Assembly (NCBI RefSeq): GCF_963676685.1
Contig: NC_092348.1
Coordinates: forward strand, 29,301,386-29,365,385
Direction: 5' to 3'
Length of the DNA: 64,000 bases
Source of the DNA: Mytilus edulis
Lineage: Eukaryota; Mollusca; Bivalvia; Mytilida; Mytilidae
Below, one piece after another: positions 32,901 to 42,904 of this stretch. The position numbers and the translations under genes are program-made. The notes below the pieces were generated by a model. That model did no database searches. It saw nothing but the letters and a program-made list of their open reading frames with translations, and was not told the origin of the DNA. The number at the start of each line of letters is the position of its first letter. Position 1 is the stretch's first letter.

Positions 32901-34785
32901 TATTTGCAGGCAATGATGAATTCGACAAATTTCTAATGATGACTCTTACGAACCCCTCATTCTTTGGGGGTTTCGTAGCTTTCATTCTTGACAACACTCT
33001 GAAAGGTAAACGAAAAATTAATTTTGCGCATATCTTGGAAGTTTGGAAAAAAACAAATGATCATTTATGATGTATTCCTTTTTAACTGTGTATGAGCTTT
33101 GTTTGACATATACATGTGGAGGGAGAAAACAATCCTCTTCTTTTCATATCATCAAACAGATGCATAAAAGAACGTACAATAAAAACAGTTAGCAAAAACA
33201 AACTACTTAGCAACAGAATGCTATCGATAACAACAATAATGATACATGTTTAAATGTTCGGAATAATAAACATTACTCTCAGTCATTGTAAACCAAACTA
33301 TCTTAGGCTTATACTACAGCTTAAAGAATTTAGATACCATTAGCATGCCCTCAAAATTTTTGGATTTTAGTTTTCCTGATAAAAATAAACCGTAAAAAGA
33401 TACAGAGACAACAGTTGATTAATGATAAATAATCGTTGAATTCTCTTTAACCCAATTCGGAACCATATGGCCTGTCAATATTGATACGCATACGACAACC
33501 AAGTGTCTGGCATGGGTAATCTATACACTGTAAATGATTAACTGTTTAACTTCCACCTTGCTAACGAGACTTTAAAACAGAAGTAATATAGGATGGATGT
33601 ACATTACACACAAATCTCAAAATCAAAACATTATACTGAATAAAAGAACACTTTTATTGCAGTCCTGACAATGGCAAAGGTTATTATTTTTTCAACCCAT
33701 TTCCCAGCGACATAAAAGAGGGACGAAAGATACCAAAGGGACAGTCAAACTCATAAATCTATAACAAACTGACAACGCCATGGCTACAAATGAAAAAGAC
33801 AAACAAAAAACAGCACACATGACACAACATAGAAAACTAAAGAATAAACAACACGAACCCCCCCCCCCCCCCCCAAAAAAAAGCTAGGGGTGATCTTAGG
33901 TGCTCCGGAAGGGTAAGCATATCCTGCTCCACATGTGGCACCCGTCGTGTTGCTTATGTGATAACAAATCCGGTAAATAGTCTAATTCGGTAGGTCACAT
34001 TCATGAAAGGGAAAGGGATTGTAGTTACGACGCAAGGAACATATCCGATATTATTTGTGAAACGGTTATTCCATAACGGTCAACCAACTCGTGATGGCGA
34101 CTGTAAAATTTACGAAGGGATGATTTCAACTTCACCAATTGGAACTCTTGGTTTAATAACTTCCTTGTCAGCAGCAACCCTCTTTCTAGAGAGTCATGAT
34201 AGGAAATGCAAGCGCGGGAATATCGTATTAATTGGGAGATGTATACCCCGTGTGCAGGTGCTGCTGGAATGTTGCTACTTAGAAATGGAAAATTCACAAT
34301 CGGAAAGCTAAAATCATCTCTTTTGTTGTAAAGTTTTGTTTTCAACCGACCCTCATTGTCAATTTCTAGATGTAAGTCAAGATATGAGGCCGACTTAACT
34401 GTATCTGTGGACTGTGGTATCTATCTCTTGCTCGATGGGATAGATGCGTTCCACGTAGTCACCAAATTTTGAATTATTTAGTGAAAGAACATCATAAAGT
34501 GCGAACGTATTTAGCGTATGTTTATTTATCAAATGTCCATGCCTTTTTGTATGTTTTATAGGAACTAAACGAGAGCGCGGGTTAGCTGCTTGGGCACTAG
34601 GAGAAAGTCAATCAGTTGATACACAGTCTCAGATAGAGGAAGATTTAGATGTCTACGAAATCCCAATATTTACGAAATATTTCGATAAAATACCTTGTAT
34701 GAAATATCTTCCGATATTTCCGAAATACACACCAGAAAATTATAAATGCAGAAAGCAATTAACGCCAGATAAAGAAAAGCAATAA
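17983..34785 (+). CDS. SLC23: SLC23/NAT family transporter, copy 1, complete, 12 exons
   Basis: Coding exons: 17983-18081, 20373-20534, 21269-21426, 25133-25251, 25711-25784, 27547-27728, 28286-28406, 29605-29761, 30655-30908, 31276-31549, 32910-33005 and 34562-34785; 1920 nt, 639 residues. Family evidence: LLYKVSDSAPFY before membrane segment 1, [12 protein letters not shown] in segment 3, [25 protein letters not shown] with the [11 protein letters not shown] loop, and the NAT signature NNIGLIGMTR at residues 433-442. Two sequons (N176-A-T, N182-F-T) lie in the segment 3-4 loop, which is also glycosylated in vertebrate SVCTs. The protein should be a plasma-membrane transporter of 12-14 helices. 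Oddities: signature position 1 is Asn, not Pro, Gln or Glu; segment 1 reads FALQQTL instead of GFQHYL; the donor after exon 9 is not GT (30908/30909 reads AGG|ATATGT). Substrate unknown; ascorbate or a nucleobase are the family options. Confidence 0.92.
18350..19380. repeat. Quasi-repetitive AT-rich tract in SLC23 copy 1 intron 1
   Basis: Short motifs related to ATCACGAATT, AATTCGT and TTCGTTATCACG recur dozens of times in both orientations without a fixed period. It reads as a heavily mutated simple repeat or a foldback-prone tract; no exon seen in it. Confidence 0.45.
20080..20276. mobile_element. Partial copy of the 1824-2400 TIR element
   Basis: Resembles the right arm of the element at 1824-2400, including the end GGGTCTACATGAACCTTAA. 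It lies in intron 1 of SLC23 copy 1, about 100 bp before exon 2. The left arm is missing. Confidence 0.6.
20676..20715. repeat. Perfect 20-bp tandem duplication
   Basis: acaataactgtaaagttaaa occurs twice head to tail in intron 2 of SLC23 copy 1. Confidence 0.85.
22007..22050 (+). ncRNA. Hammerhead ribozyme, copy 2, complete
   Basis: Stem I GCGUCA (22007-22012) with UGGCGU (22045-22050): six pairs including two G-U. Core CUGAUGA (22013-22019); stem II GUC/GAC around UUUUGUA (22020-22032); core GAAA (22033-22036); minimal stem III in CGCGC; cleavage site GUC, scissile base 22044. The stem II-GAAA-CGCGCGUC arrangement is that of the schistosome satellite hammerhead as I remember it. All conserved core positions are present. 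Confidence 0.85.
22158..22178 (+). ncRNA. Conserved hairpin of the retrozyme unit
   Basis: GUCAGCAC, loop UUUUU, GUGCUGAC: eight perfect pairs. The equivalent place in the minus-strand unit (42291-42310) has GUCAGUGC, UUCG, GUACUGAC, also eight pairs but with changed bases, which argues for selection on RNA structure. Confidence 0.6.
22361..22405 (+). pseudogene. Inactivated hammerhead, downstream partner of copy 2
   Basis: Identical flanks to copy 2, but 11 nt (the end of stem I and CUGAUG) are deleted between two AG dinucleotides, and GUC at the cleavage site is CUC. It cannot form the catalytic core. Confidence 0.8.
22812..25005. mobile_element. Possible 2.2-kb element with diverged inverted ends
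   Basis: tagacatttgcggaaact (22819-22836) is nearly the reverse complement of agtttccgcatatgtcta (24981-24998), and both inner flanks carry GATTACA-like repeats. The interior contains a decayed coding remnant on the minus strand (22990-23345). No transposase recognised, so this may be chance or a gene-capturing DNA element. It lies in SLC23 copy 1 intron 3. Confidence 0.35.
22990..23345 (-). pseudogene. Unidentified decayed coding remnant
   Basis: Minus-strand frames read protein-like: LTIMAALPALMQTPQDVIH, then after a one-base frame change a Ser/Asn-rich stretch ending SFTIREIL, a TAG stop, then MMYTFGLGEMCWSLV and LLRQRTGRDHMLFPG. Composition is unlike random AT-rich translation. I do not recognise the protein; it is broken by at least one frameshift and one stop. 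Confidence 0.35.
26155..26745 (-). repeat. Dispersed mussel repeat (tgacttggtacagg family, long copy)
   Basis: Contains gtagtataccgctgttcaaa, the taagaggagaacaacgacac segment, tgacttggtacagg and gggttgaacctggttttgtgg. Related to 15690-16085 and 63295-63545. Orientation is given relative to the hammerhead end of the family. Lies in SLC23 copy 1 intron 5. Confidence 0.6.
27060..27200 (+). repeat. Short copy of the tgacttggtacagg repeat, reverse orientation
   Basis: Contains cctgtactaagtcagg, atgacagttgttgtccattc and gggactttccgttttgaatt. Equivalent short copies in the same orientation lie at 38570-38725, 47265-47400, 53405-53490 and 55400-55530. Confidence 0.6.
27880..28105 (+). mobile_element. 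Retrozyme-like unit, subtype 3 (SLC23 copy 1 intron 6)
   Basis: Runs from about attttgaaattattttaag through aggtttaaactcactcagg and tagctcttcaacg to the hammerhead and its 3' flank. Matches the minus-strand unit at 42040-42370 but lacks its hairpin-bearing 5' part. Confidence 0.65.
28028..28069 (+). ncRNA. Hammerhead-like ribozyme, copy 3 (UUC cleavage type)
   Basis: Stem I GCGUUC (28028-28033) pairs perfectly with GAACGC (28064-28069). Core CUGAUGA (28034-28040), core GAAA (28052-28055), cleavage triplet UUC ending at 28063. Stem II (AGGUAAAUCCA) offers only two G-C pairs beside an A-A mismatch at the position usually G-C, so activity is uncertain. Confidence 0.6.
28503..28949 (+). mobile_element. 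5'-truncated tail of a Penelope-like element (SLC23 copy 1 intron 7)
   Basis: About 445 bp matching the reverse complement of 43402-43850, ending at the shared terminus cattctcaatttta. Contains ttaaccccgccgcatttttg and the ggggccagctgaggg-like block. No coding part. Confidence 0.8.
28968..29205 (-). mobile_element. tRNA-derived SINE
   Basis: On the minus strand the head carries a polymerase III A-box-like TGGTTAAGTGG (29183-29196) and a B-box-like GCGTTCGAACAGAC (29121-29134), about 55 nt apart. The body has ggtcggtgattctctccggg and ctctggcttcatttaac, resembling the conserved central domain of metazoan SINEs found in bivalves. It abuts the Penelope-like tail ending at 28949. Confidence 0.7.
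29860..30200 (-). mobile_element. Diverged tail of the second Penelope-like family (SLC23 copy 1 intron 8)
   Basis: Shares gataccaaag, aactcataagtc, acaatgccatggc, ggggtgatcataggtgctc and ctaattcggttggtcac with 33715-34010. Non-coding remnant. Confidence 0.6.
30325..30460 (-). repeat. Copy of the tgacttggtacagg dispersed repeat
   Basis: aaaagtaaaatgacaaaaat, accgaactcc, aactgaaagtc and atcaaaagctcaaacacc mark this family. Further copies in the same orientation: 40735-40845, 46555-46760, 48885-49085, 49978-50250, 59985-60200. No coding capacity. Confidence 0.65.
31745..32026. mobile_element. 282-bp TTAAGGTGGTACC inverted-repeat element (SLC23 copy 1 intron 10)
   Basis: Ends TTAAGGTGGTACC and GGTACCACCTTAA are perfect reverse complements. 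Interior AT-rich, no coding. The palindromic TTAA at both ends may be a target duplication. Lies 45 bp from a second, larger element with related ends. Confidence 0.8.
32071..32636. mobile_element. 566-bp TTAAGGTGGCTCGGG inverted-repeat element
   Basis: TTAAGGTGGCTCGGG at the left and CCCGAGCCACCTTAA at the right, extending to about 24 of 26 bp. No transposase; the internal frame 32288-32512 is not protein-like. The first ten bases agree with the neighbouring element at 31745 except one. Confidence 0.85.
33715..34500 (-). mobile_element. Truncated Penelope-like element, second family (SLC23 copy 1 intron 11)
   Basis: The minus strand encodes the end of a reverse-transcriptase ORF (34025-34345, with [17 protein letters not shown] and AHGVYISQLIRYSRA); frames beyond 34345 continue RT-like to about 34500. 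The 3' tail runs to about 33715 (gaaagataccaaagggacag). Compared with the element at 44160 the same block reads [17 protein letters not shown], so these are two families. 5' part missing. Confidence 0.75.
33858..33882. repeat. C17-A8 homopolymer run inside a retroelement tail
   Basis: Seventeen C followed by eight A, at the point where sister tails read cgaaccccaccaaaaac. Length is prone to sequencing and replication error. Confidence 0.8.
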
Positions 34786-35036
34786 CATTGAAATGTCTTA
34801 TCATATTGAATTCTGCAAATGTACTGACTGTTTTAAGTAGAATTAGATTAATTCATATATATATTTAAAGCATATAAATGATGTAACTGCTATTTTGTAA
34901 TAACCTCTTTTTGTCACTTAGGATAAATCGGGTGTATTTCAGGAATGCTCGATCTTCGATTATAAAAAAGATAGAAAGTAATCGGGTTTACGTTATAAAG
35001 GAATGTGTAGAAAAGTCTACCAATTTGTTTTGTATC

Positions 35037-35042
35037 AATAAA
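35037..35042 (+). terminator. Polyadenylation signal of SLC23 copy 1
   Basis: AATAAA about 250 bp after the stop codon at 34783-34785, the first good hexamer in the 3' flank. Confidence 0.55.
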
Positions 35043-35214
35043 ATGAGTCCCATAACCCAAATTTTCTGAAAGGGCATTATAAGTCCTTTATTTTTATATT
35101 TTATCTAAAAATATTAACCTTTTTGTTTACGTCTTTAATTGATTTTTTTGTGCATGCTTGTTTGAATTATTTAGTCATTTGTATTGTATGTTGACACAGT
35201 TTTGGCTGCTTAAT

Positions 35215-35285
35215 CCAAATGAGAAGATGTGGCATGATTGCCTATGATAACAACTCCCCACAAAAGACCAAATGACTATAATGTC
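35215..35285 (+). repeat. AAGAAGATGTGG-family fragment
   Basis: Carries gagaagatgtggcatgattg and the following ccacaaaagaccaaatgac segment, about 200 bp downstream of the SLC23 copy 1 polyadenylation signal. Confidence 0.6.
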
Positions 35286-35774
35286 TATTTGTTTGCTCTA
35301 CTAATTGTGTCAATATAACGGAACTTTAAACAACTGTTATACTGGTGGGGGTTTAGCTAGCTTTAAAACCTGGTTTAACTTTATCTTCTTAAATGACTGT
35401 ACCAAATCTGGAAATTAAAAGAAGTGTCCATTCTTTCCATGGTTGATAAGTCAAACTATTGATTTTGGCTTATCCTTATTGAATTTAGCTTGGGATTCGT
35501 TATTTTTGTTAAACTTTTATTGTTTTTATCTATACATGCAATGTATGTTGTTTTTTTCTCGATATTTTGTCAGTTTTATTGAGTTAAGTTTTTTATGAAC
35601 TATTATCTTTGTAGGCTCTTCTAATAATATTAAGTTATTTCACTGATCGAAAATAACACTGCTCACAAATAACTGACCGTCATGCTAAAGCAATGTGTGC
35701 TGAAAATGACGAAAATCACCAACAACTAAACAATCAATGTATTCAAAAATAAATTTGAAAGAGATACGGTATTT

Positions 35775-36365
35775 GTATATGTTAAAGTTCGCTGCTTCGT
35801 GTGAATTGATATACTAAATAAAGTATTTAGCATTATATTAGAAGAACGTTCGAATTTACTTGACCTTGAGCATCAATGGAGATACGCTTGTTATCAAAAA
35901 GCAACCAATCTTTACTAAACTTGACTGTTTATTAGCTTCATGTGTATATTTTGACGTTAAAATAACGTTATAACGTATTTCTGAACAGTTTAACCTAAAC
36001 GCAATAAAAAAAAAATTGCGGATTTTTTTCTTCATTAATTATCGCAAAAATGAATGGAAATTATTTATAGGTAAAGCAATGTTAATCTTTCAGATACAAA
36101 TACTAGTAGATAATTATTGTGAACAACGGATGTTCGTCAATGCAAAATTATCAACGCGTAGCTCTGAAATCCTTTAAATGTTTAAGATGTTACAAAATCT
36201 GTAATGTGTCTTATAAGATTCTTCAAATTCAAGTAGATTTCAAATTTTGATCCAGTAAATGAAATAGTTTTACGGAAGAATGACACTTCTCTTTTGTAAA
36301 GTATTATGGTAAATATATGCTACAGGGAATTTTTTATAATTCATATTCGTTTTACACTTCTTCTA
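35775..36365 (+). repeat. Duplicated segment, copy A
   Basis: Similar in order to 41605-42760: gttaaagttc-ctg, aaagtatttagca, gcaaccaatctttac, gcaatgttaat, atcaacgcgtagc-ctgaa, aatatatgctacagggaatt and aattcatattc-ttt. Copy B lies just upstream of the second SLC23 gene and contains a retrozyme absent here. Confidence 0.65.
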
Positions 36366-37384
36366 TAAAAGCATGCAAAGCAAACCATTATAGTGCCTAA
36401 CAAGATTTTGTGAGGTAGACGAAATTGACTTTAAAACGATCGTATTGACTTTTGATGTCCAGAAATAGGCAGATCGAACATATTTTGACTTTATTTACTG
36501 ACTTCTTAAGTTTGGAATTAATTGTAATTAACACTTTCCAATGAGACTGAAAAATGCTTTTTTTTGTTATGATAAATAATAATTTTACCTGCCGTAGTCG
36601 TGCGTAAAATTTATTTCGGCATTTCTCTTAAGAAATGACTTGTTTAATGGAACAAAACGTCTTATTTGTAAACTTTCTCTTTTATCTCCACAATAGGCTT
36701 TTAAAAAATAATCTTTCAACTGTGTATTCAGAAAATTTTGGGAAAATAGAAGAAGTGGCAATTCTTACCTTTCATACCTTAACTTTCATTGATAAAACAT
36801 AATATTGACTCGTCCAGTGTCCAGTTTGAAGGTAATTTTAGTTACCGTACACATTCATGCACGTTCTAATTAATCAATAGTCATGTATGAAAGGCATAAA
36901 CAAGTTTGAAGGTAAACTAATAACAACTTAATCCAATCAAATTGCCTACGATTCAATAACAATGACCAGTCCACATCATAAAAATGTATAGGGGTAAACT
37001 GGGTAGGGAGAAAATGTCAGATATTTTAAGTTCATTATTTTGCAACAACGAATAAAAATTTATTAACCAATAGATTTGCTATAATTTCATAAACATGTCA
37101 TTCTGTATTGGTATAGTTTTTGGATCTTTTATTTGCGTATTTAAGGCTGTAAAAAGTTTGGCCTTCAAAAGTCAACATAATCATTGACTTTATACAGAAA
37201 ATTCGCCTTTTTAAAACATTGTATGTATCACGAATAATACGCGACAACAAAGTAAAATCATTTCTTAAAACACTGCAAAAAAAATCATTCTGATTGATAC
37301 AGTGGTATTGTCATAAATTGCGCTGGAGTGAACAGTGGTACAGCAAACGTCGAATTCCCTCACACAATGTTATCACACACTATA

Positions 37385-37580
37385 ATCAACTTGCTTGCTA
37401 TGTTTGTTTGGATGTTTGTAAACAACAGGTATATAGTCTGTTTACTATATACTGGAATTTGATTGGACAATAAACATTTACTTCATTCATGTCAGTTTTT
37501 ATTGTCTAATCAAATCCCAGTATATATTGACACTCTGTCTACCTATTGTTTACAAACATGCAAGCAAACAGAGCAAGTAA
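37385..37580. repeat. 190-bp imperfect palindrome
   Basis: Left arm (ttgcttgc, tgtttgtaaacaa, ggtatatag, ttgattggacaataaac) is the approximate reverse complement of the right arm (tttattgtctaatcaaat, attgtttacaaaca, gcaagcaaac), centred near 37484. Probably a foldback element. Confidence 0.7.
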
Positions 37581-37820
37581 GTCGATCAAAGTTTTGTTTT
37601 GCATGCTTTAATAGAATAGCTGTAATCCCAATATTCATATTCATATTTCATTCAATGCATGTATAACACTTTCAATTGTTGATATACTTGGGGTTTATTC
37701 GACAGCATTCTATCAAAATTGACTATTTTTGGTAATCAGTGTCCAAGTTCCTGCATATATAAGAGTTCTGCAAGACTTAAAAAAAAGAATTAATACTTGC
37801 TTTTTTTAAATTAAAATGAA

Positions 37821-37920
37821 TACAGTATTCTATTTGTAACTGGTGCATTGTTAAACGATTATATTAAAAATACAGTATTCTATTTGTAACTGGTGTATTG
37901 TTAAACGATTATATTACAAA
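37821..37920. repeat. 50-bp tandem duplication
   Basis: The block tacagtattctatttgtaac through ttaaacgattatatta occurs at 37821 and 37871 with two differences. Confidence 0.85.
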
Positions 37921-40019
37921 TACATACCATTAATTGAATTCCGCATAGTGTTTTTATTAGAAATAAAAATAAATGTTTTCAAAACATGTTATCTGATAAT
38001 TGATTTTTTGATAGTTGATTTTTCCGCTAGACCATCTATCAACTATGGGACCCATCTATTTATATTTTGATAAATCAACACAGCTTGAGATTCTCTTTGA
38101 AATTAAAAAAAATCTCGAATCATGTAAGACGTTAGTTAAACAACTCCTTACCCTATTATACATATCTACACCAGCAGACACTTTTATATATGCTTTTCCA
38201 TTGACTAACCGTTAGAATTATTAGAATTGGTCGGGATGTTCCGTCGATGTTTTGATTGTTAGAAAGACTGAAAACGCTCCTCTGCTTTTTGAAGCGAAGG
38301 TTTAAGTGATTCGGTGTTTATTTGTCCCTTCGTTCCAATTTTATATTCGCCTCTGCCCCTAAATTGCTTACGTGATTTACATTTTTCAGAAAGGTTTGCA
38401 GAATGTAATTCACAAGATGTATCTTTGAACTTTTGTACCTCATATTTTACATGTTTTACTTCTTCATTCAAATAATTTTTTGGTTTTATTCTAGAATGGC
38501 ATGAAAATAAACTTTATGTTACTGTAATCGAATAGATCTCAGAGTCCACCATTCATATAATTTGACCTATACCAAGTCAGGAATATGACAGTTGTTATTC
38601 ATTCCTTTGATGTGTTTGGGCTTTTGATTTTGCCATTTGATAAGGGACTTTCTGTTCTGAATTTTCATCGGAATTCAGTTTTTTGTGATTTAACTTTTGA
38701 ACTGTTAACCTTTCATTTCTTGTTGTTGTTAAAGATGGTGATTGTAGGTTTCTTTATCTTTCTTTGAATGAGTTATTTCTGGAATCACACAATATTAGAT
38801 TTTCCTTTATCATGATTAGCACCTATAATGTCAAATCCTAAAACAGTAAGTTTTGCTATTTTTCTAGAATCTCTGAATGGTCCATTTTGTACAAATTCAT
38901 TAAAGGTTTAATAGAATTTACATTTTGACATTGAATCTCTAGCAATATATATTGTTAATGGGTAATACAATCCTTTAGATATGCTCTCCGTGTGCACGTT
39001 AAGTTGTTGCTGGAATAACCTTTTAAATGTGTCTTTCGATTAAAAAGTTTGGTATATATAAATGACATTCTTGTTTTACAACTTCTAATTTCTTCTTATT
39101 TTCACTTAGTTGGTGTGTTCTTGTTTCTTATTCATACGACCATTCAAAGCAGTAGCATATATGTGCCGTCATACTTTTGAGACTTAAAGAGTCACTAGCT
39201 ACGAGATGTATAAAAAACCTATAGTAGGATTTTTTTGTTCAATCATTAATGAAAGTAAAACAGTGAACTAATTATTCCCTTTCACCAGCTAAAATGGTTC
39301 AATTTTGTCAAATCAAGCTATTAAAAATTGATAATGACTTATTCACTTGCAAGTGAATAACTCGACCTCATTAAACCTGTATTCATGTGAACTCCAATTC
39401 AAACCCATAGAAAGAGATAGAATAACGCATGCATTGTCCGTGTACGGTTATTTAAAGGGGGAAAAAAATGTCAACATTGAAAGTGAAACAAAGGTAAATA
39501 ATTTGATTGACTGATTCGATCAAAATTTTTTTTTATTATTTAGGAATAAACAACGATAAACATAAATTTCAAATCTATAATACAAAATTTAATAGACCTA
39601 TAAAAGTCCAACTGCACGAGTTGCTTAATCTTTTTATATCTATGTTTATGTTTACATCGCTTATATGGTCATAGAAGGTCAACTCGAAATTTAATTAGAT
39701 GGCGTCATTGCTAAAATTCTCACGAAACGAAGCTCAATCTTATTGATCATGAACTCATGGCCATTAAATTTATTATTTTATACTTTTGATAGTTTGGAAA
39801 TATGTTTTACATTGTTATAAATAAAATATGAGAAAATGAGTCAAATTGGTGAACATGAATTTGACAGCTAGTTCCCCTTTAAAAAAGACAATTTGATAAA
39901 CACAATTTTAGACATTAAAAGAAATATACGTGCCTGTAAGTAAAACTATTGACTGTTAACGCATTACTGAATGTGTTTTCCAAAGTCGAAGACGAAGATT
40001 GTTTGTTTTATGTGTTAGA

Positions 40020-40225
40020 TGTTTGTTTTTAGTTCATTTTTTTTATATAAATAAGGCAGTTAGTTTTCTCGTTTGAATTGTTTTACATTGTCTTATCGGG
40101 GCCTGTTATAGCTGACTATGCGGTATGGACTTTGTTCATTGTTGAAGGTCGTACGGTGACCTATAGTTGTTAATGTCTGTGTCATTTTGGTCTCTTGTGG
40201 ACAGTTGTCTCATTGGCAACCATAC
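40020..40225 (-). repeat. AAGAAGATGTGG-family repeat, long copy
   Basis: On the minus strand this reads from the ATGTGGTATGGTTGCCAATG segment through the tacggccttcaac-like segment to aaaacaattcaaacgag. It is the longest copy in the window and lies between the two SLC23 genes. Confidence 0.65.
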
Positions 40226-42039
40226 CACATAAATTATATATGGTAAACGATAATTACCACGTAAACATGTGTTTACTTTATTTTTTTTAACTCGTGAGTA
40301 AAATGTTATGTCAATAATCATGTAAATCAGTCCAAATAAGTAAAAATGTTAAATAACTTAGAAACCTTATGGAATTTACACATAGTGTTATGACTTTACG
40401 CATATGATCCAAATACTCATATGGTTTGAAAAATATATACTACATAGGTTAGGTTACAACACCAGAGAGAATGTAAATTACACGTTTGCAGAGAAAGGGA
40501 CATAACTCCACATTTTTGTTGTTTATAGAACTATTTAAGACCTTAATTTAACGTTTAGCATACTTAAAGACCTGAATAAATATTCACAATCAAAATAGTG
40601 TTTTTCTTGTTATTGCTCCCCAACAACTGAACATCAAATCAAATTGTTCTTGTTCATTCATTACCTTTGATATGAACAATCTTAAACTTGTAGTGGTATG
40701 AGACGTGTCGCTCCTAATTGAGGTATTACTCGGGACTTTGAGTCAAAAAGTCCACAAAATACCGAACTTTAAGTTAAATTCAAAACGAAATGTTCCATAT
40801 CAAGCCCAAACACATCAAACAAATGAAAGAAAAAAAAACTCTCATAAAATGTAAAGACAATAAAGTGGTGTCTCTTTTGTTTTGGCTTTTTATGCATCTA
40901 AAAAAATAACAAATAATAGAAAAACATAAACATGTAGACTAAAAGGAAATGCTTATATATGATAAAATTTCTAAAAAACTGACAAAATTATAAAAACTTT
41001 AATGAATGAACTATAAAATGAGGTCAAGGTTATATATTCCCTGCTAGACAAACATGTTTACCTTGAAATTGTCCCATACACCAAATATAATTTAATAACC
41101 TTTGTATAACACATCACAAAATTATACCAAACCACAAAACCTTAACATTGTTCAATAAACCATGAAGGTGAGGTCGACGTCAAATGAAACATGCTAGACG
41201 GACAAATTTAGTGGCTCTATAGCTTGTACTATCTGAGAATAGATCAAATCCTTTTAGTAAAAATTGTTCAATCAACAACGAAAATGTAGTCAAGGTCAGA
41301 TGAAACATGACAGTCGAACAACCATTCCAATACAAAAATATACCTGAAAGTAAAATGACACTTTAAATATGATATTCAACCAATGTTTAATATTCCATTT
41401 AAGAAAAGATAATACTTTAGCACAGTATCGTTCATTGTTTTCTTTTGGTATTATATCTGTATATTTTTTGATTACACCGATGGGAAAAAACAAATAGGAA
41501 TGCTCATAAAATGAACTTGTCAAAAAAAAACGTTAAAAATCAACAACTCATCAATCAATACATCGGTATCCACTTTTATTTATTGGAAATAGTACATACG
41601 ATACTTTCAAATGTTAAAGTTCACTGGTACATGACGATAGAGAGTAATGGATGAACTACAGACAAAAGTATTTAGCAGTGTGTATATTTATAACAGGCAC
41701 TTAAATGTACTTAAACGTTACTTTACTATTTACTATTCTGCTTCTTTAATCATAACTGACACACGGAGATCAAGTTACAAGATATCTATCTTTTCTATAA
41801 AGTATGCATGGCGACACTTAAACGGTTGTAATGTTAAGCGAGTCTTCTTTGACATTTTATCTTAAGTATTTTGTCTTGGACATCAATGAAGGTACACTAT
41901 TTGTCAAAATGCAACCAATCTTTATTCTACTTCACAGTTTCATAGTTTTCTGTGTGGACCTTGATGTTTTCATATCATCATGCATATGACGTAATGCTGA
42001 ACAAGTAAATTAGCCATAGCATGGTAAAAATATAAAACA

Positions 42040-42370
42040 ACACGTTTAATAATTTATTGCGTCCGAAGCGCTTTTCTGGATTTACCTTCATCAGGAACGC
42101 TCAAACCAAACATTTGAAATCCGAAGAGGTATAAGTACCGAAAATCGTTGAAGAGCTATATGTTAAAAATACCTAAAATAAAAAGCCAAATTCATCTAAA
42201 GCCAACTTTGCCTGAGGGAGTTGAAACCTTAGTTTCATAATAATTTCAAAATTTAAAAACGGACAATTTTAGTAAAGTTTGTTTAGTCATGTCAGTACCG
42301 AAGCACTGACTACTGAGCTGATGATACCCTCGGGGACTGATAGTCCACCAGCAGAGGTATCGACGTAAAA
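42040..42370 (-). mobile_element. Retrozyme-like unit, near complete, minus strand
   Basis: In minus orientation: a block with cctctgctggtggac and ccccgagggtatcat, the hairpin (42291-42310), an AT-rich block, ctcaactccctcagg-like and tagctcttcaacg segments, then the hammerhead. The first block matches 22110-22160 on the plus strand. Interrupts copy B of the duplicated segment. Confidence 0.7.
42059..42100 (-). ncRNA. Hammerhead-like ribozyme, copy 4 (UUC type)
   Basis: Minus strand: stem I GCGUUC (42100-42095) with GGACGC (42064-42059), six pairs including one U-G; core CUGAUGA (42094-42088); GAAA (42076-42073); cleavage triplet UUC ending at 42065. Stem II is the weak AGGUAAAUCCA form as in copy 3. 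Confidence 0.6.
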
Positions 42371-42904
42371 TATGCAATGCATAAATATTTTGGTAATTTC
42401 GAAAATGAAATCGACTTTCTTTGGAAGCAGAGCAATGTTATGTGTTTCAAATCGTAATAAATTTATGTTTTGTAATTTTGTAAAGTTATCATTTAAAGCA
42501 AAATGTATCAATCATATGCATATTTTGTTATTATTATCAAAACTGTATCAATAATGCGTAACCCTGAATTACATTTTAGATATGAAGACGTTTGTGAAGT
42601 TTTTTATTCACTTTTTTTTTAATTTCAAACAGATTTAAATCCAGTGAGTGAAATATATACAGGGAAAATTTATCTCTTTTATTATATATTCTATGGTAGA
42701 CCTATACTAAAATATGCTGCAGGGGATTTGTTTAAAATTCATATTCACTTTTATCCCAATCTTCATATCTAAAAGTCATTAAATGAACACATAAAGCTTT
42801 CAACTTCTGAACAACTACTTCTGGCCACTTTATGTTTGCTATTTCTATATCATTAATTCGACAAGCTTCGGTTAACTTTAACGGTCATTGTACAAGGTCC
42901 CGCA

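Larger units (their letters stand above)
41605..42760 (+). repeat. Duplicated segment, copy B, upstream of SLC23 copy 2
   Basis: Counterpart of 35775-36365. Longer mainly because of the retrozyme unit at 42040-42370. It ends about 145 bp before the TATA box of the gene, so part of the promoter region of gene copy 2 has been duplicated. Confidence 0.65.
35050..42830. other. Intergenic region between the SLC23 copies
   Basis: No coding exon found. It contains the duplicated segment (35775-36365), a palindrome (37385-37580), a 50-bp tandem duplication (37821-37920), short dispersed repeats (38570, 40735), a diverged tandem stretch (41015-41310, marker gaggtcaaggtca-like) and a retrozyme unit at 42040. 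Confidence 0.5.

Noticed and set aside
34003..34311. Plus-strand 102-codon frame
   Set aside because: The minus strand of the same interval reads as a reverse-transcriptase end, which explains the openness of both strands.
38259..38471. Lys/Glu-rich minus-strand frame of 70 codons
   Set aside because: Composition is mildly protein-like, but there is no recognisable domain, no splice partner and no second copy to compare.
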